A DNA stretch of 41,383 bases from an uncultured Spirochaetales bacterium (GTDB lineage: Bacteria > Spirochaetota > Spirochaetia > Sphaerochaetales > Sphaerochaetaceae): contig CAKQRI010000015.1 of NCBI GenBank assembly GCA_934271365.1, forward strand, positions 1 through 41,383, read 5' to 3'. The notes beneath the pieces were generated by a model, which was given only the letters and a program-made list of their open reading frames with translations, ran no database searches and was not told the DNA's origin. Of the stretch, positions 15,803 through 23,111 are shown piece after piece. How positions within the stretch are numbered: position 1 is the stretch's first letter; each line of letters starts with the position of its first letter. Made by a program: the position numbers and the translations under genes.

Positions 15803-17143
15803 ATGGGTGCATTCAAAGCTTATGACATCAGAGGAATCTGGAACGTTGATTTCAATAAGGATACCGTCTATAAATGCGGCTATTTTCTTCCATCCCTTCT
15901 TAAAGCTGATCATGTTGTAGTCGGAAGAGATGTAAGACTATCATCACCTGAAGTGCATGATGCTCTTATAAGTGGCATACTTGATAGCGGAGCTGATGTA
16001 TGGAATCTAGGTTTTGCAACCACTCCCATGGTGTATTTTGCAACAGCTTTTCTTAAAGCAGATGCATCTGTGCAGATTACAGCAAGCCACAATCCACCTG
16101 AATACAATGGACTCAAGATAAGCAGGACAGGGGCACTTCCTGTAGGCGGAGAAACAGGACTCAAAGAACTTGAAGAGCTTACAAAGAATGGAAGGATCAT
16201 AGTTTCTGAAAAGAAGGGAACAGTCAAGGATTATTCTTATGTAAAAGATGAATATAGAGATTTTCTGAAAAAGCATGTGGATTTTGAGAATCTGAATCTC
16301 AGCATCGACTGCTCAAATGGAATGTCAAATCTTCTTGTAAAGGAAGTTCTCGGACCAGACTTCAACTATATAAACGATGCTTTTGATGGATCATTCCCTG
16401 CACACGAGCCCAATCCGCTTGATGAAGGCAACTGCAGAGAACTGGAAGAAGAAGTGAAGAAGAACAGAAGCGACTGCGGAATAATCTATGATGGAGATGC
16501 TGATAGAGTCGTATTCGTTGACGATAGAGGAAGATGGATCCAGCCTGATTACATAACATCCCTTCTCGGAATCTACTATAAGGAAAAGGGACTTGCTGGC
16601 AATACTCTTGTTGATATAAGAACAAGCAAGTCAACAACAGATTACCTTGAGAGATTAGGATACAGCGTGACTATATGGAAAGTCGGACATGCATTCGCAA
16701 AGCTCAAGATCAGAGAAATTGATGGAATATTCGGAGGCGAGCTTGCAGGCCATTACTACTTCAGAGAATTCTTCAACTGTGACAGTGGCATCCTAGCTTC
16801 ACTTCTTGTGCTTTCTGTTGTGTCCAAGCTGAAGAAGGAAGGAAAAAAGCTCTCCTCTCTCATTGATGAGATAATCTCATACAAGAACTCATCTGAGATT
16901 AATTTCCGTCTAGAAGATAAGGACGGTGCAATAGCTGACCTATATAAGAGGTTCGTAACAGAAGATAAGCCTCTTAAGGTAATGGACTTTGATGGATACA
17001 GAATCGAATTTGATAGCTGGTGGTTCAATGTCAGAAAATCAAATACCGAGCCATATCTCAGAATCGTATGCGAAGCAAAGACAGATCAGCTCCTGAATGA
17101 GAAGCTAAACGAGATCTCCTCTATAATTAAAGCTCATAAATAG
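15803..17143 (+). CDS. manB: Phosphomannomutase/phosphoglucomutase
   Basis: A 446-residue alpha-D-phosphohexomutase converting sugar 6-phosphates and 1-phosphates (mannose and/or glucose) to feed nucleotide-sugar and glycan synthesis. The phosphoserine loop is TASHNP with Ser95. The metal loop is DGDADR with Asp230, Asp232 and Asp234. The sugar-specificity loop is GGELAGHYYF (311-320), whose GEMSGH-like form is shared by dual PMM/PGM enzymes. The phosphate-binding loop is RKSNTEPYLRI near the C-terminus. Four domains and normal length. An AAAGGA site lies 7 bases before the ATG. The symbol is by family; glucosamine-specific GlmM is unlikely because of the loop sequence. Confidence 0.93.
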   Translation: MGAFKAYDIRGIWNVDFNKDTVYKCGYFLPSLLKADHVVVGRDVRLSSPEVHDALISGILDSGADVWNLGFATTPMVYFATAFLKADASVQITASHNPPEYNGLKISRTGALPVGGETGLKELEELTKNGRIIVSEKKGTVKDYSYVKDEYRDFLKKHVDFENLNLSIDCSNGMSNLLVKEVLGPDFNYINDAFDGSFPAHEPNPLDEGNCRELEEEVKKNRSDCGIIYDGDADRVVFVDDRGRWIQPDYITSLLGIYYKEKGLAGNTLVDIRTSKSTTDYLERLGYSVTIWKVGHAFAKLKIREIDGIFGGELAGHYYFREFFNCDSGILASLLVLSVVSKLKKEGKKLSSLIDEIISYKNSSEINFRLEDKDGAIADLYKRFVTEDKPLKVMDFDGYRIEFDSWWFNVRKSNTEPYLRIVCEAKTDQLLNEKLNEISSIIKAHK

Positions 17144-17154
17144 TAAACTATGAT

Positions 17155-17181
17155 ATGTGCAGCTAATATATGGCTGCACAT
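17155..17181 (+). terminator. Hairpin after the phosphohexomutase, weak terminator or leader structure
   Basis: A perfect 9-bp stem (ATGTGCAGC/GCTGCACAT) with a 9-nt loop lies 11 bases after the manB stop and 18 bases before the flavodoxin start. The T-run behind it is poor (AATTTG), so read-through is likely and its role is uncertain. Confidence 0.4.
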
Positions 17182-17199
17182 AATTTGCAGGAAAATGAA

Positions 17200-17740
17200 A
17201 TGAAGAGGACATGCCTGATTCTTCTTATTACACTGTTTATGCTTTTATCCTGTGCAAGAACTGAAAGCATAGCAAAGAACGAGACAGATACTGCTGTAAT
17301 ATACTTTTCAGCAACCGGAAACACAAAGAGAATAGCAGAGAAGATTAATGATTCTCTGAATGCAGAATTAATAAGAATCAATCCTAAAAAGCCTTATTCT
17401 GAAGAAGATATCAATTACAGTAACAGCGAATCCCGAGCAAATATTGAAATGAATGATCCTGATTCTAGACCGGAGACAGAAGCAATAGGAGAACTTGCTA
17501 GATATAAAAGAGTATTTATTGGTTTCCCTATCTGGTGGGGAGAAGCCCCTCGCATAATCAATACATTCATCGAGAGCAATGACCTAAATCTATTTATTTG
17601 CGACTTCCGGAAGCAGTTCTATTGACAGAAGCCTAAAGGAGCTAAGAGAACTTTATCCAGAGCTCGACATAAGAGATGGGAGGAGATTCTCTTCATCTTC
17701 ATCAGACAGCATCTTATCAGATTGGCTGAAAAATCTTTGA
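17200..17740 (+). pseudogene. Flavodoxin-like lipoprotein, frameshifted
   Basis: The ATG at 17200 has an AGGAAA site and starts a lipoprotein signal (ILLITLFMLLSC). This is followed by a Flavodoxin_4-type domain: FMN phosphate loop FSATGNTKRIAEKI and the typical GFPIWWGEAPRIINTFIES. In frame the protein then ends in unrelated residues at 17625. In the +1 frame the family continues immediately with ATSGSSSIDRSLKELRELYP and ends naturally at 17740 with WLKNL. Compared with the family pattern DL-x-G-K-T-x-x-x-FATSG, about four residues are missing at the break, so a deletion of about 11 bases near 17586-17590 best explains it. FMN binding should be lost because the second FMN loop is out of frame. 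Confidence 0.82.
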
Positions 17741-17855
17741 ATATGTCCTTAATACAGCCAATCAGCTATTAAAATAATCAATAATTGATGTATTCAGTAT
17801 TTCACAACTCATAAATTAATGGATACATCAAATAAATGTAAATAATTTTAATGTA

Positions 17856-17883
17856 TTGAAATATTTTCTTAATTCACTATTAT
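17856..17883 (+). promoter_or_regulatory. Promoter of diaminopropionate ammonia-lyase
   Basis: TTGAAA (17856-17861), a 16-bp spacer and TATTAT (17878-17883), each five of six consensus bases, lie upstream of the GGAG site and ATG of the lyase. The remaining AT-rich intergenic DNA (17741-17855) contains a loose inverted pair GATGTAT/ATACATC (17788-17794, 17823-17829) that might be an operator. Confidence 0.6.
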
Positions 17884-17902
17884 TATATGTGGAGTTTTTA
17901 AT

Positions 17903-19141
17903 ATGACAAATGCATTAGATTTTGAATATATCCTTAACGGCAATGCTAAGGATTCGAGCAAAGCAAAAGAGCTATTTCCTGTAAAGATTGCAAGAGAGGC
18001 TCATAATTTCCACAGACAGATTCCTGGATACAGGATGACACCGCTGAGAGCGCTTCCAAACCTTGCTCAGATGCTCGGAGTTGGTGGAATATACATAAAA
18101 GATGAAGCTGAAAGGCTTGAGCTGAATTCATTCAAGGTAATGGGCGGTTCTTTTGCCATCTACCGCTTCCTTCAGAAGAAGCTTGGAATGGAAGGTAAAG
18201 ATCTTTCCTTTGAATATCTTACATCAAAGGAGTGCCACGACAGAATCGGAGATATAACATTCGCATCAGCAACTGACGGAAATCACGGCAGAGGAATTGC
18301 ATGGGCAGCAATGAAGCTTGGGCTGAAGAGTGAGATCTATGTGCATAAGGATACAAGCCAGGCAAGAATAGATGCAATCAGAAGCTATGGAGCAAATGTA
18401 ACTATTGTTGATGGGAACTATGATGATGCTGTCAGACAGGTAGCTATCGATGCAGCAAAGAATGGCTGGTATATAATCTCTGATACATCATGGGATGGCT
18501 ATGAAGAGATTCCTACATGGATTATGCAGGGATATACATCGATTCTTCTTGAGTCTCAAGAGCAGTTTGCTGGAATGGGAATATCAAGGCCTACACATGT
18601 ATTCGTACAGGCAGGCGTTGGTGCACTTGCAGCTTCAGTTGTTGGTTATTTCACAGCATTATTCCCAGACAATCCTCCTATTTTCGTTGTTGTGGAACCC
18701 AATAAGGCTCCTTGCATCTTTGAATCAATGAAAGCCGGAGATAACAAGCCTCATTCTGTGAAAGGTGATCTTGATACAATAATGGCAGGTCTTGCGTGCG
18801 GTGATCCTTCCCCTATTGCTTTCCAGATCCTTAATAAGAATGCAGATTGCTTCATCCAGGTTCCTGACTATGTTGCTGCAAGAGGAATGAGAATACTCTC
18901 ATGTCCTATCAAAGGCGATCCATTCATGATAAGCGGCGAATCCGGAGCTGTTCCTCTTGGTGCTCTTTATTCGATAATGACAGAAAAGGGAGATATGGAC
19001 TTAAGAGAGGCCCTTAAGCTGAGCCACGATTCTCTTATCTTCATGATCAATACAGAAGGCAACACAGATCCTAAGCATTTCAGGCAGATTATCTGGGATG
19101 GGGCCGATCCTGTTCCTCGTGAATACAGAACAAGACGCTGA
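17903..19141 (+). CDS. dpaL: Diaminopropionate ammonia-lyase
   Basis: A 412-residue fold-type II PLP enzyme that eliminates both amino groups of 2,3-diaminopropionate to give pyruvate and ammonia. The PLP lysine is Lys78 in LNSFKVMGGSFA, and the catalytic acid region is ASATDGNHGRG with Asp125; both match the positions in the E. coli enzyme (Lys77 and Asp120). TSWDGYEEIPTWIMQGY and the C-terminal SGESGAVPLGAL phosphate-binding region are also typical. Length is normal. A GGAG site lies 8 bases before the ATG, a promoter upstream and a terminator downstream, so it is a single-gene unit. It allows use of diaminopropionate or related amino acids as nitrogen and carbon sources. Confidence 0.94.
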   Translation: MTNALDFEYILNGNAKDSSKAKELFPVKIAREAHNFHRQIPGYRMTPLRALPNLAQMLGVGGIYIKDEAERLELNSFKVMGGSFAIYRFLQKKLGMEGKDLSFEYLTSKECHDRIGDITFASATDGNHGRGIAWAAMKLGLKSEIYVHKDTSQARIDAIRSYGANVTIVDGNYDDAVRQVAIDAAKNGWYIISDTSWDGYEEIPTWIMQGYTSILLESQEQFAGMGISRPTHVFVQAGVGALAASVVGYFTALFPDNPPIFVVVEPNKAPCIFESMKAGDNKPHSVKGDLDTIMAGLACGDPSPIAFQILNKNADCFIQVPDYVAARGMRILSCPIKGDPFMISGESGAVPLGALYSIMTEKGDMDLREALKLSHDSLIFMINTEGNTDPKHFRQIIWDGADPVPREYRTRR

Positions 19142-19156
19142 TCTTTTATATTATGC

Positions 19157-19190
19157 AGGCTGCTGGATTATGGGATTCAGCAGCTTCTTT
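19157..19190 (+). terminator. Rho-independent terminator of dpaL
   Basis: A 12-bp stem including G-U pairs (core GCTGCTG/CAGCAGC) with a 6-nt loop starts 15 bases after the dpaL stop and is followed by CTTTCTATT. Confidence 0.65.
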
Positions 19191-19199
19191 CTATTCATG

Positions 19200-19316
19200 C
19201 TATGCTTTTCTTGATATCAGTTTACCATTTATGGATATCTGCTTCTCTGAGAGGTTCATTAGACCAGCTATTCTCATCCATCTTTTCCTGATCTCAATTC
19301 TATTCTGAGCATCCAT
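19200..19316 (-). CDS. Possible small protein of 38 residues
   Basis: An ATG at 19316 opens 38 codons encoding a basic, helix-prone peptide (RIEIRKRWMRIAGLMNLSEK in its middle). It lies 22 bases after the stop of the larger minus-strand gene. Codon choice looks like the neighbours, but there is no convincing Shine-Dalgarno. It may also be the remnant of a longer 3' end of the upstream gene. Confidence 0.25.
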   Translation of the reverse strand: MDAQNRIEIRKRWMRIAGLMNLSEKQISINGKLISRKA

Positions 19317-19338
19317 CCGTTAGACAAGTTATTTCAAC

Positions 19339-20496
19339 TTAAGCATTTTGTTTATCAAAGATGCCATACCGGAACATTATCCTGGAGATCTTTTCATCAC
19401 TTACAGAGATGAATCCAAGCCCTAAGGGCTCTTTTCCGGGATAGGATTCTATTGAAAAAGCATCCCTGTCTTTCTCTATCCCATCAATATCAGAAGAGAG
19501 TGAGATCTGCCTATAGAACTCATGGCCTCCATTCAATGGGCATTTCTCTCTCCTTAGATACTCTATTACATTATCTCTGCCTTTTACATGAGCATCGCCA
19601 GAAAAGAGCTCAACATCATTGTCCAGAGAGAACTCAAGGCGCTCTAATGTATTGAATATCAGAGACGAAACAAGAAGCGAGATATAATTGAATTCATCCC
19701 TTAAGGCACCATCTTTTCTCCGGTCTATTGCAGGATCCAGAGACAGAAACATCTCACACCAAATGTAAAGATTATCAGGAATCTTCCTCCTGCTTTTGAA
19801 CAGATTAGCATCTGGAGCCGTGAGAACAACCATAATCTCCCTGCCAATAGGAGAAGAGCAGAATGCAACAGGAATAGACTCCTGCCTTAAGCCATTAACA
19901 TTATATGCTACAGGAATCATCTCAACCCTGCTTACCTTCAGCAGGGATTTGACCGTAAGAGACCTGAATCCCCCATTCTCATCTAAAGGTGTGAAGAATG
20001 CATTATTGATCTTATCCAACTCCCCATAGAAATCAGGATCATGCTTTATATGAAGCTCAGCTTCATGCATGCCTTCATAGAATTCAGTATGGACAGCAAA
20101 TGCTTCGTAATATGCAGCAAATGCTGAACCTCTTAGGTAAGAAGGCAGAAGCTCACCGTTCATGATAGAGACAGGGAAAGGCTCTGTAAATGAAGATAAT
20201 GGAGCATTTACCTTCGCAAAGAAATGCATCTTATTCTGTGCATCTGTAACAATATACTGCTGTATCATGAATGCAGATAAAGAATCCGTGGCTATTGCGG
20301 AAGACAGGCCTGCAACTTCCTCAGATCCGCTTCTTCTGTATAAAGAGTCAAGAATGAACTGTACCTTCCCGAATCGCTTTATATAGTGGCATCCACCATA
20401 TCCTTTCAGAACCTTATCCGGAGATCTGACAATCCTGGAAATAAGCTCAATCTGATCACTCTTTGGAAAATGCAGACTTTCAGGAAAGAATCCCAT
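19339..20496 (-). CDS. Hypothetical protein in the mntP transcription unit
   Basis: Unrecognised, 385 residues from the ATG at 20496, which has an AGAGG site 5 bases upstream (a GTG two codons earlier is less likely). No signal peptide or membrane segment is evident. The middle contains a segment rich in short strands (EMIPVAYNVNGLRQESIPVAF, SSPIGREIMVVLTAP). The last third (VELFSGDAHVKGRDNVIEYLRR, HEFYRQISL, GLGFISVSDEKISRIMF) resembles a SnoaL/NTF2-like fold; this is a weak impression. It follows mntP by 51 bases on the same strand with no terminator between, so it is likely under the manganese riboswitch as well. Confidence 0.7.
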   Translation of the reverse strand: MGFFPESLHFPKSDQIELISRIVRSPDKVLKGYGGCHYIKRFGKVQFILDSLYRRSGSEEVAGLSSAIATDSLSAFMIQQYIVTDAQNKMHFFAKVNAPLSSFTEPFPVSIMNGELLPSYLRGSAFAAYYEAFAVHTEFYEGMHEAELHIKHDPDFYGELDKINNAFFTPLDENGGFRSLTVKSLLKVSRVEMIPVAYNVNGLRQESIPVAFCSSPIGREIMVVLTAPDANLFKSRRKIPDNLYIWCEMFLSLDPAIDRRKDGALRDEFNYISLLVSSLIFNTLERLEFSLDNDVELFSGDAHVKGRDNVIEYLRREKCPLNGGHEFYRQISLSSDIDGIEKDRDAFSIESYPGKEPLGLGFISVSDEKISRIMFRYGIFDKQNA

Positions 20497-20547
20497 AATC
20501 ACCTCTCATAGAAGGATAAGCTATATTGCTGATAATGTAAAAGAAAG

Positions 20548-21133
20548 TTATGCAAGAATACCTTTCAGGAATATCTCAGCTCCGATAATTATAAGGATTA
20601 TACCACCTGCGATCTCAGCTTTTCCTGAAAATTTATTACCAAAAACCTTTCCTATCTTTATCCCCGCATAGCAGATTATGAAAGTAACAAGCCCAATCAG
20701 AAAAGATGCAGTAAGAGCCATTGGTAGCTGGTATTCTGCAATCGTAAAGCCTACAGATAAAGCATCGATGCTTGTTGCTATTCCTTGGAGAATCAGGGCT
20801 TTAAAAGAAAGCTGTGCAGATGAACCATTATTTTCATCTTTCCCGGCCCCCTTGATCATGCTTATTCCTATATAAAGCAGCAGGAGAAGAGCAATCCATG
20901 GAATAAAGCGCTCAAAGAAGGTGAAATAAGAGACAAATGAATGAACACATACCCATCCAATCAAAGGCATTGCAATCTGAAAAATAGCAAAAGTCGATGC
21001 AATCAGAAGCTCCTTACCTATCTTCATCGAACTATCATTCAGCCCATTAGCAACACTTACCGAGAAAGCATCCATTGCAAGACCTACGCCTAAAAAAATG
21101 CTATTGACGAAAAAAAAGAAAATTCCACTCCAT
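20548..21133 (-). CDS. mntP: Manganese efflux pump MntP, with a 5' frameshift at a T8 run
   Basis: MntP exports excess Mn2+ across the inner membrane using six helices. Two family repeats are present: MDAFSVSVANGL and SIDALSVGFTIAEYQ, with the conserved transport Asp residues. The frame containing these starts only at the ATG of MDAF (21075), in the middle of helix 1, and has no ribosome site. The natural start is the ATG at 21133, which has AGGAG 6 bases upstream and encodes MEWNFLFFV..., but eight T (21117-21110) put it one base out of frame and it stops after 10 codons. With seven T the protein reads through helix 1 into MDAF, 194 residues, the normal size. A sequencing error, a phase-variable tract or transcriptional slippage are the options. 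Confidence 0.9.
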
Positions 21134-21153
21134 TTACAGCTCCTGACAATGTT

Positions 21154-21165
21154 TTAGCATGCTAA
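21154..21165 (-). promoter_or_regulatory. 12-bp perfect palindrome in the mntP leader
   Basis: TTAGCATGCTAA lies between the riboswitch hairpin and the Shine-Dalgarno. It can form a small RNA hairpin near the ribosome site, and as DNA it vaguely recalls DtxR/MntR-type boxes. Its role is unproven. Confidence 0.3.
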
Positions 21166-21182
21166 GACAAAGGATGAGATCT

Positions 21183-21203
21183 ATGCATAGCAGCTCTATG
21201 CAT
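21183..21203 (-). promoter_or_regulatory. Expression-platform hairpin of the Mn riboswitch
   Basis: A perfect 8-bp stem (ATGCATAG/CTATGCAT) with a 5-nt loop overlaps the 3' strand of the aptamer P1 helix by three bases (21201-21203). The two helices therefore compete. No T-run follows, so control is more likely over translation than through termination. Confidence 0.5.
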
Positions 21204-21280
21204 GGGTCTCGAAATTAATGCTGACCAGGAGTTATCCAGTATGTTGACCAGCAACGCAGTGCGTTTCTACTCCCCCATGA
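21199..21280 (-). ncRNA. yybP-ykoY manganese riboswitch aptamer
   Basis: The minus-strand leader carries the family's conserved segments in order: GGGGGAGTAG right after the P1 5' strand (CATGGG), then CAACATACT, then CGAGACC before the P1 3' strand (CCCATG). Position directly upstream of mntP is the classic arrangement: Mn2+ binding turns on the efflux gene. The element begins about 5 bases after the predicted transcription start and ends about 66 bases before the mntP ATG. Confidence 0.93.
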
Positions 21281-21291
21281 CGGGTATCGTC

Positions 21292-21320
21292 AATATAATA
21301 GAATTTTCTGTATTAATCAA
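21292..21320 (-). promoter_or_regulatory. Promoter of the riboswitch-mntP unit
   Basis: On the minus strand TTGATT (21320-21315), a 17-bp spacer and TATATT (21297-21292) precede the aptamer, giving a predicted start near 21285. Confidence 0.55.
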
Positions 21321-21334
21321 TATGATATAAAGAG

Positions 21335-21679
21335 TTAGCTTTGACTAACAAGCTCTTTTTCAGCAATATCAATCATATACATGAGATCTGCATCCTTCAC
21401 ATCTTCCGGATACTTTTCAGCAAGACGATAAAGGGCATCCACAAATTCCCTGCTTTTTGTCTCCTTCGCAACTACATCATAGACATCGCTCATCCAGACA
21501 AACTGATCTGCACGGCACTCATTATCAAGGAAGCGGATTGTATCATCAATATCACGGGTAAGGAGATCAGTGAGCCTATCCCAGCACAGCTGAATCTGAT
21601 AATCCCATTCACCACCACTAAGAACAGAGAGCCTATAACGCTCAGAAATAACAGCATCTATATCATCACAAGTAAGCAT
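21335..21679 (-). CDS. Small acidic hypothetical protein
   Basis: Unrecognised, 114 residues, acidic and predominantly helical (DRLTDLLTRDIDDTIRFLD, EFVDALYRLAEKYPEDVKDA), with no membrane segment or catalytic motif. Coding is supported by codon use like the neighbours and by a clean start at ATG 21679. A weak TAAACT hexamer ends 6 bases before the start; only GAAAG precedes it as a possible ribosome site. It lies just upstream of the Mn riboswitch promoter on the same strand and is divergent from the MATE gene. No function is assigned. Confidence 0.6.
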   Translation of the reverse strand: MLTCDDIDAVISERYRLSVLSGGEWDYQIQLCWDRLTDLLTRDIDDTIRFLDNECRADQFVWMSDVYDVVAKETKSREFVDALYRLAEKYPEDVKDADLMYMIDIAEKELVSQS

Positions 21680-21773
21680 TCTTTCAGTTTACTGTCTATT
21701 GATGACAATAGAAATACCATTTTAGTATTTTCCCGCTTTTATTTTTATGATATATCATCCGTGGTGGAATGAA

Positions 21774-23111
21774 ATGACGAAGGATCTTACTGAAGGAAAG
21801 CCTCTTAAGCTTATCTGGTTATTCTCGCTTCCTGTTATAGGCGGAAATCTATTCCAGCTTTTCTATACAATTGCTGACACGATAATCGTAGGTCAGACAA
21901 TCGGAGAAAAGGCTCTCTCTGCAGTGGGGAGTACTACGGTTATCATTTATTTCATACTTGTTTTCATACAGGGACTGACAAGTGGATTTGCAATACTCCT
22001 AGCTCAGTCTTTCGGACTGAAAGATAAGAATGGAGTCAAAAAGAGCATTGTATCTGCAATATATCTATCTCTGGGAATAAGCCTGATATTAACAGCAATC
22101 ACACTTCCACTCTGCAGGCTAATGATTCATTGGATGATGATTCCTGATGAGATTTCCGGAGATGCATATTCATATCTATTCATTGTCCTGGCAGGCACAA
22201 TAACGACAGTGTTCTACAATATGATATCAAATACTCTAAGAGCCCTTGGCGATAGCAGGCTGCCTCTAATTTACCTGATTCTGTCATCACTGCTCAATAT
22301 AGTACTGGATTATGTCCTTATTGTATTCTGCAATATGGGAGTAAGCGGTGCCGCCGCAGCAACTATCATCTCACAGCTTATTGCAGCAGTCATGTCTTTT
22401 GCATCTTCCATAAAGCGATATGAAGAGATGAAGATAGAAAGAAAGCTCTGGAATATTGATATTGAGAATATCGTATCGCATCTGAAACTTGGAATGCTTA
22501 TGGGGATGCAGATGTCTGTAATGTGCATAGGACAGCTTGTCATGCAGGCTTCTGTAAATAGCCTTGGAACTACTGCAATTGCAGGCTATACAGCAGCAAC
22601 GAAGGTCGATCAGCTCGGAGTGCTTGTCAATAATGCATTCGTAACTTCAATCGCGGCTTATGCAGCTCAGAATTATGGGGCGCATAGGATAGATAGAATA
22701 AAGCAAGGAGTCAATGCTAGTCTCCTAATCGTCGAATCATGCGCTATCATCATGGCTCTTCTGATCTTTATGGTAGAGCCGTTGATTGTACCGCTCTTTG
22801 TAAATAATCCGACAGCGGAGATTTTCTCTTATGCAAGAGATTACTTCATCGTAGTGCTGCCATTCTACCCTATGCTTGGGCTTCTTGTAATATACAGGAC
22901 AACAGATCAGGCTATGAATCTTACCTGGGTTCCACTCGCAGCATGTCTTGCAGAGCTTCTTGCAAGATGCACATCAGCAATCCTTCTTGCAAGGATTGCT
23001 GGATATAAAGGAATTGCATTCTCTCATCCTCTTGCATGGTGCAGTGCATGCCTCATTGTCATTCCTGCATATTACTGCTATATGAAGAAAATAAATCAGA
23101 AAATGCACTGA
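21774..23111 (+). CDS. MATE family efflux transporter
   Basis: A 445-residue cation-coupled multidrug/toxin exporter with twelve predicted membrane helices in two six-helix bundles. The N-terminal signature is KPLKLIWLFSLPVIGGNLFQ followed by FYTIADTIIVGQTIG; the second half repeats the pattern in GTTAIAGYTAATKVDQLG. The frame could start at 21747, but the ATG at 21774 has GGTGG about 7 bases upstream and gives the standard MTKDLTEGKP opening of this clade. Substrates are unknown. The last 16 bases overlap the convergent FAD reductase gene. Confidence 0.94.
   Translation: MTKDLTEGKPLKLIWLFSLPVIGGNLFQLFYTIADTIIVGQTIGEKALSAVGSTTVIIYFILVFIQGLTSGFAILLAQSFGLKDKNGVKKSIVSAIYLSLGISLILTAITLPLCRLMIHWMMIPDEISGDAYSYLFIVLAGTITTVFYNMISNTLRALGDSRLPLIYLILSSLLNIVLDYVLIVFCNMGVSGAAAATIISQLIAAVMSFASSIKRYEEMKIERKLWNIDIENIVSHLKLGMLMGMQMSVMCIGQLVMQASVNSLGTTAIAGYTAATKVDQLGVLVNNAFVTSIAAYAAQNYGAHRIDRIKQGVNASLLIVESCAIIMALLIFMVEPLIVPLFVNNPTAEIFSYARDYFIVVLPFYPMLGLLVIYRTTDQAMNLTWVPLAACLAELLARCTSAILLARIAGYKGIAFSHPLAWCSACLIVIPAYYCYMKKINQKMH

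Noticed and set aside
17788..17829. Inverted pair GATGTAT/ATACATC before dpaL as a regulator site
   Set aside because: The arms are short, AT-rich and 28 bases apart, and no regulator gene is adjacent; noted only within the promoter entry.
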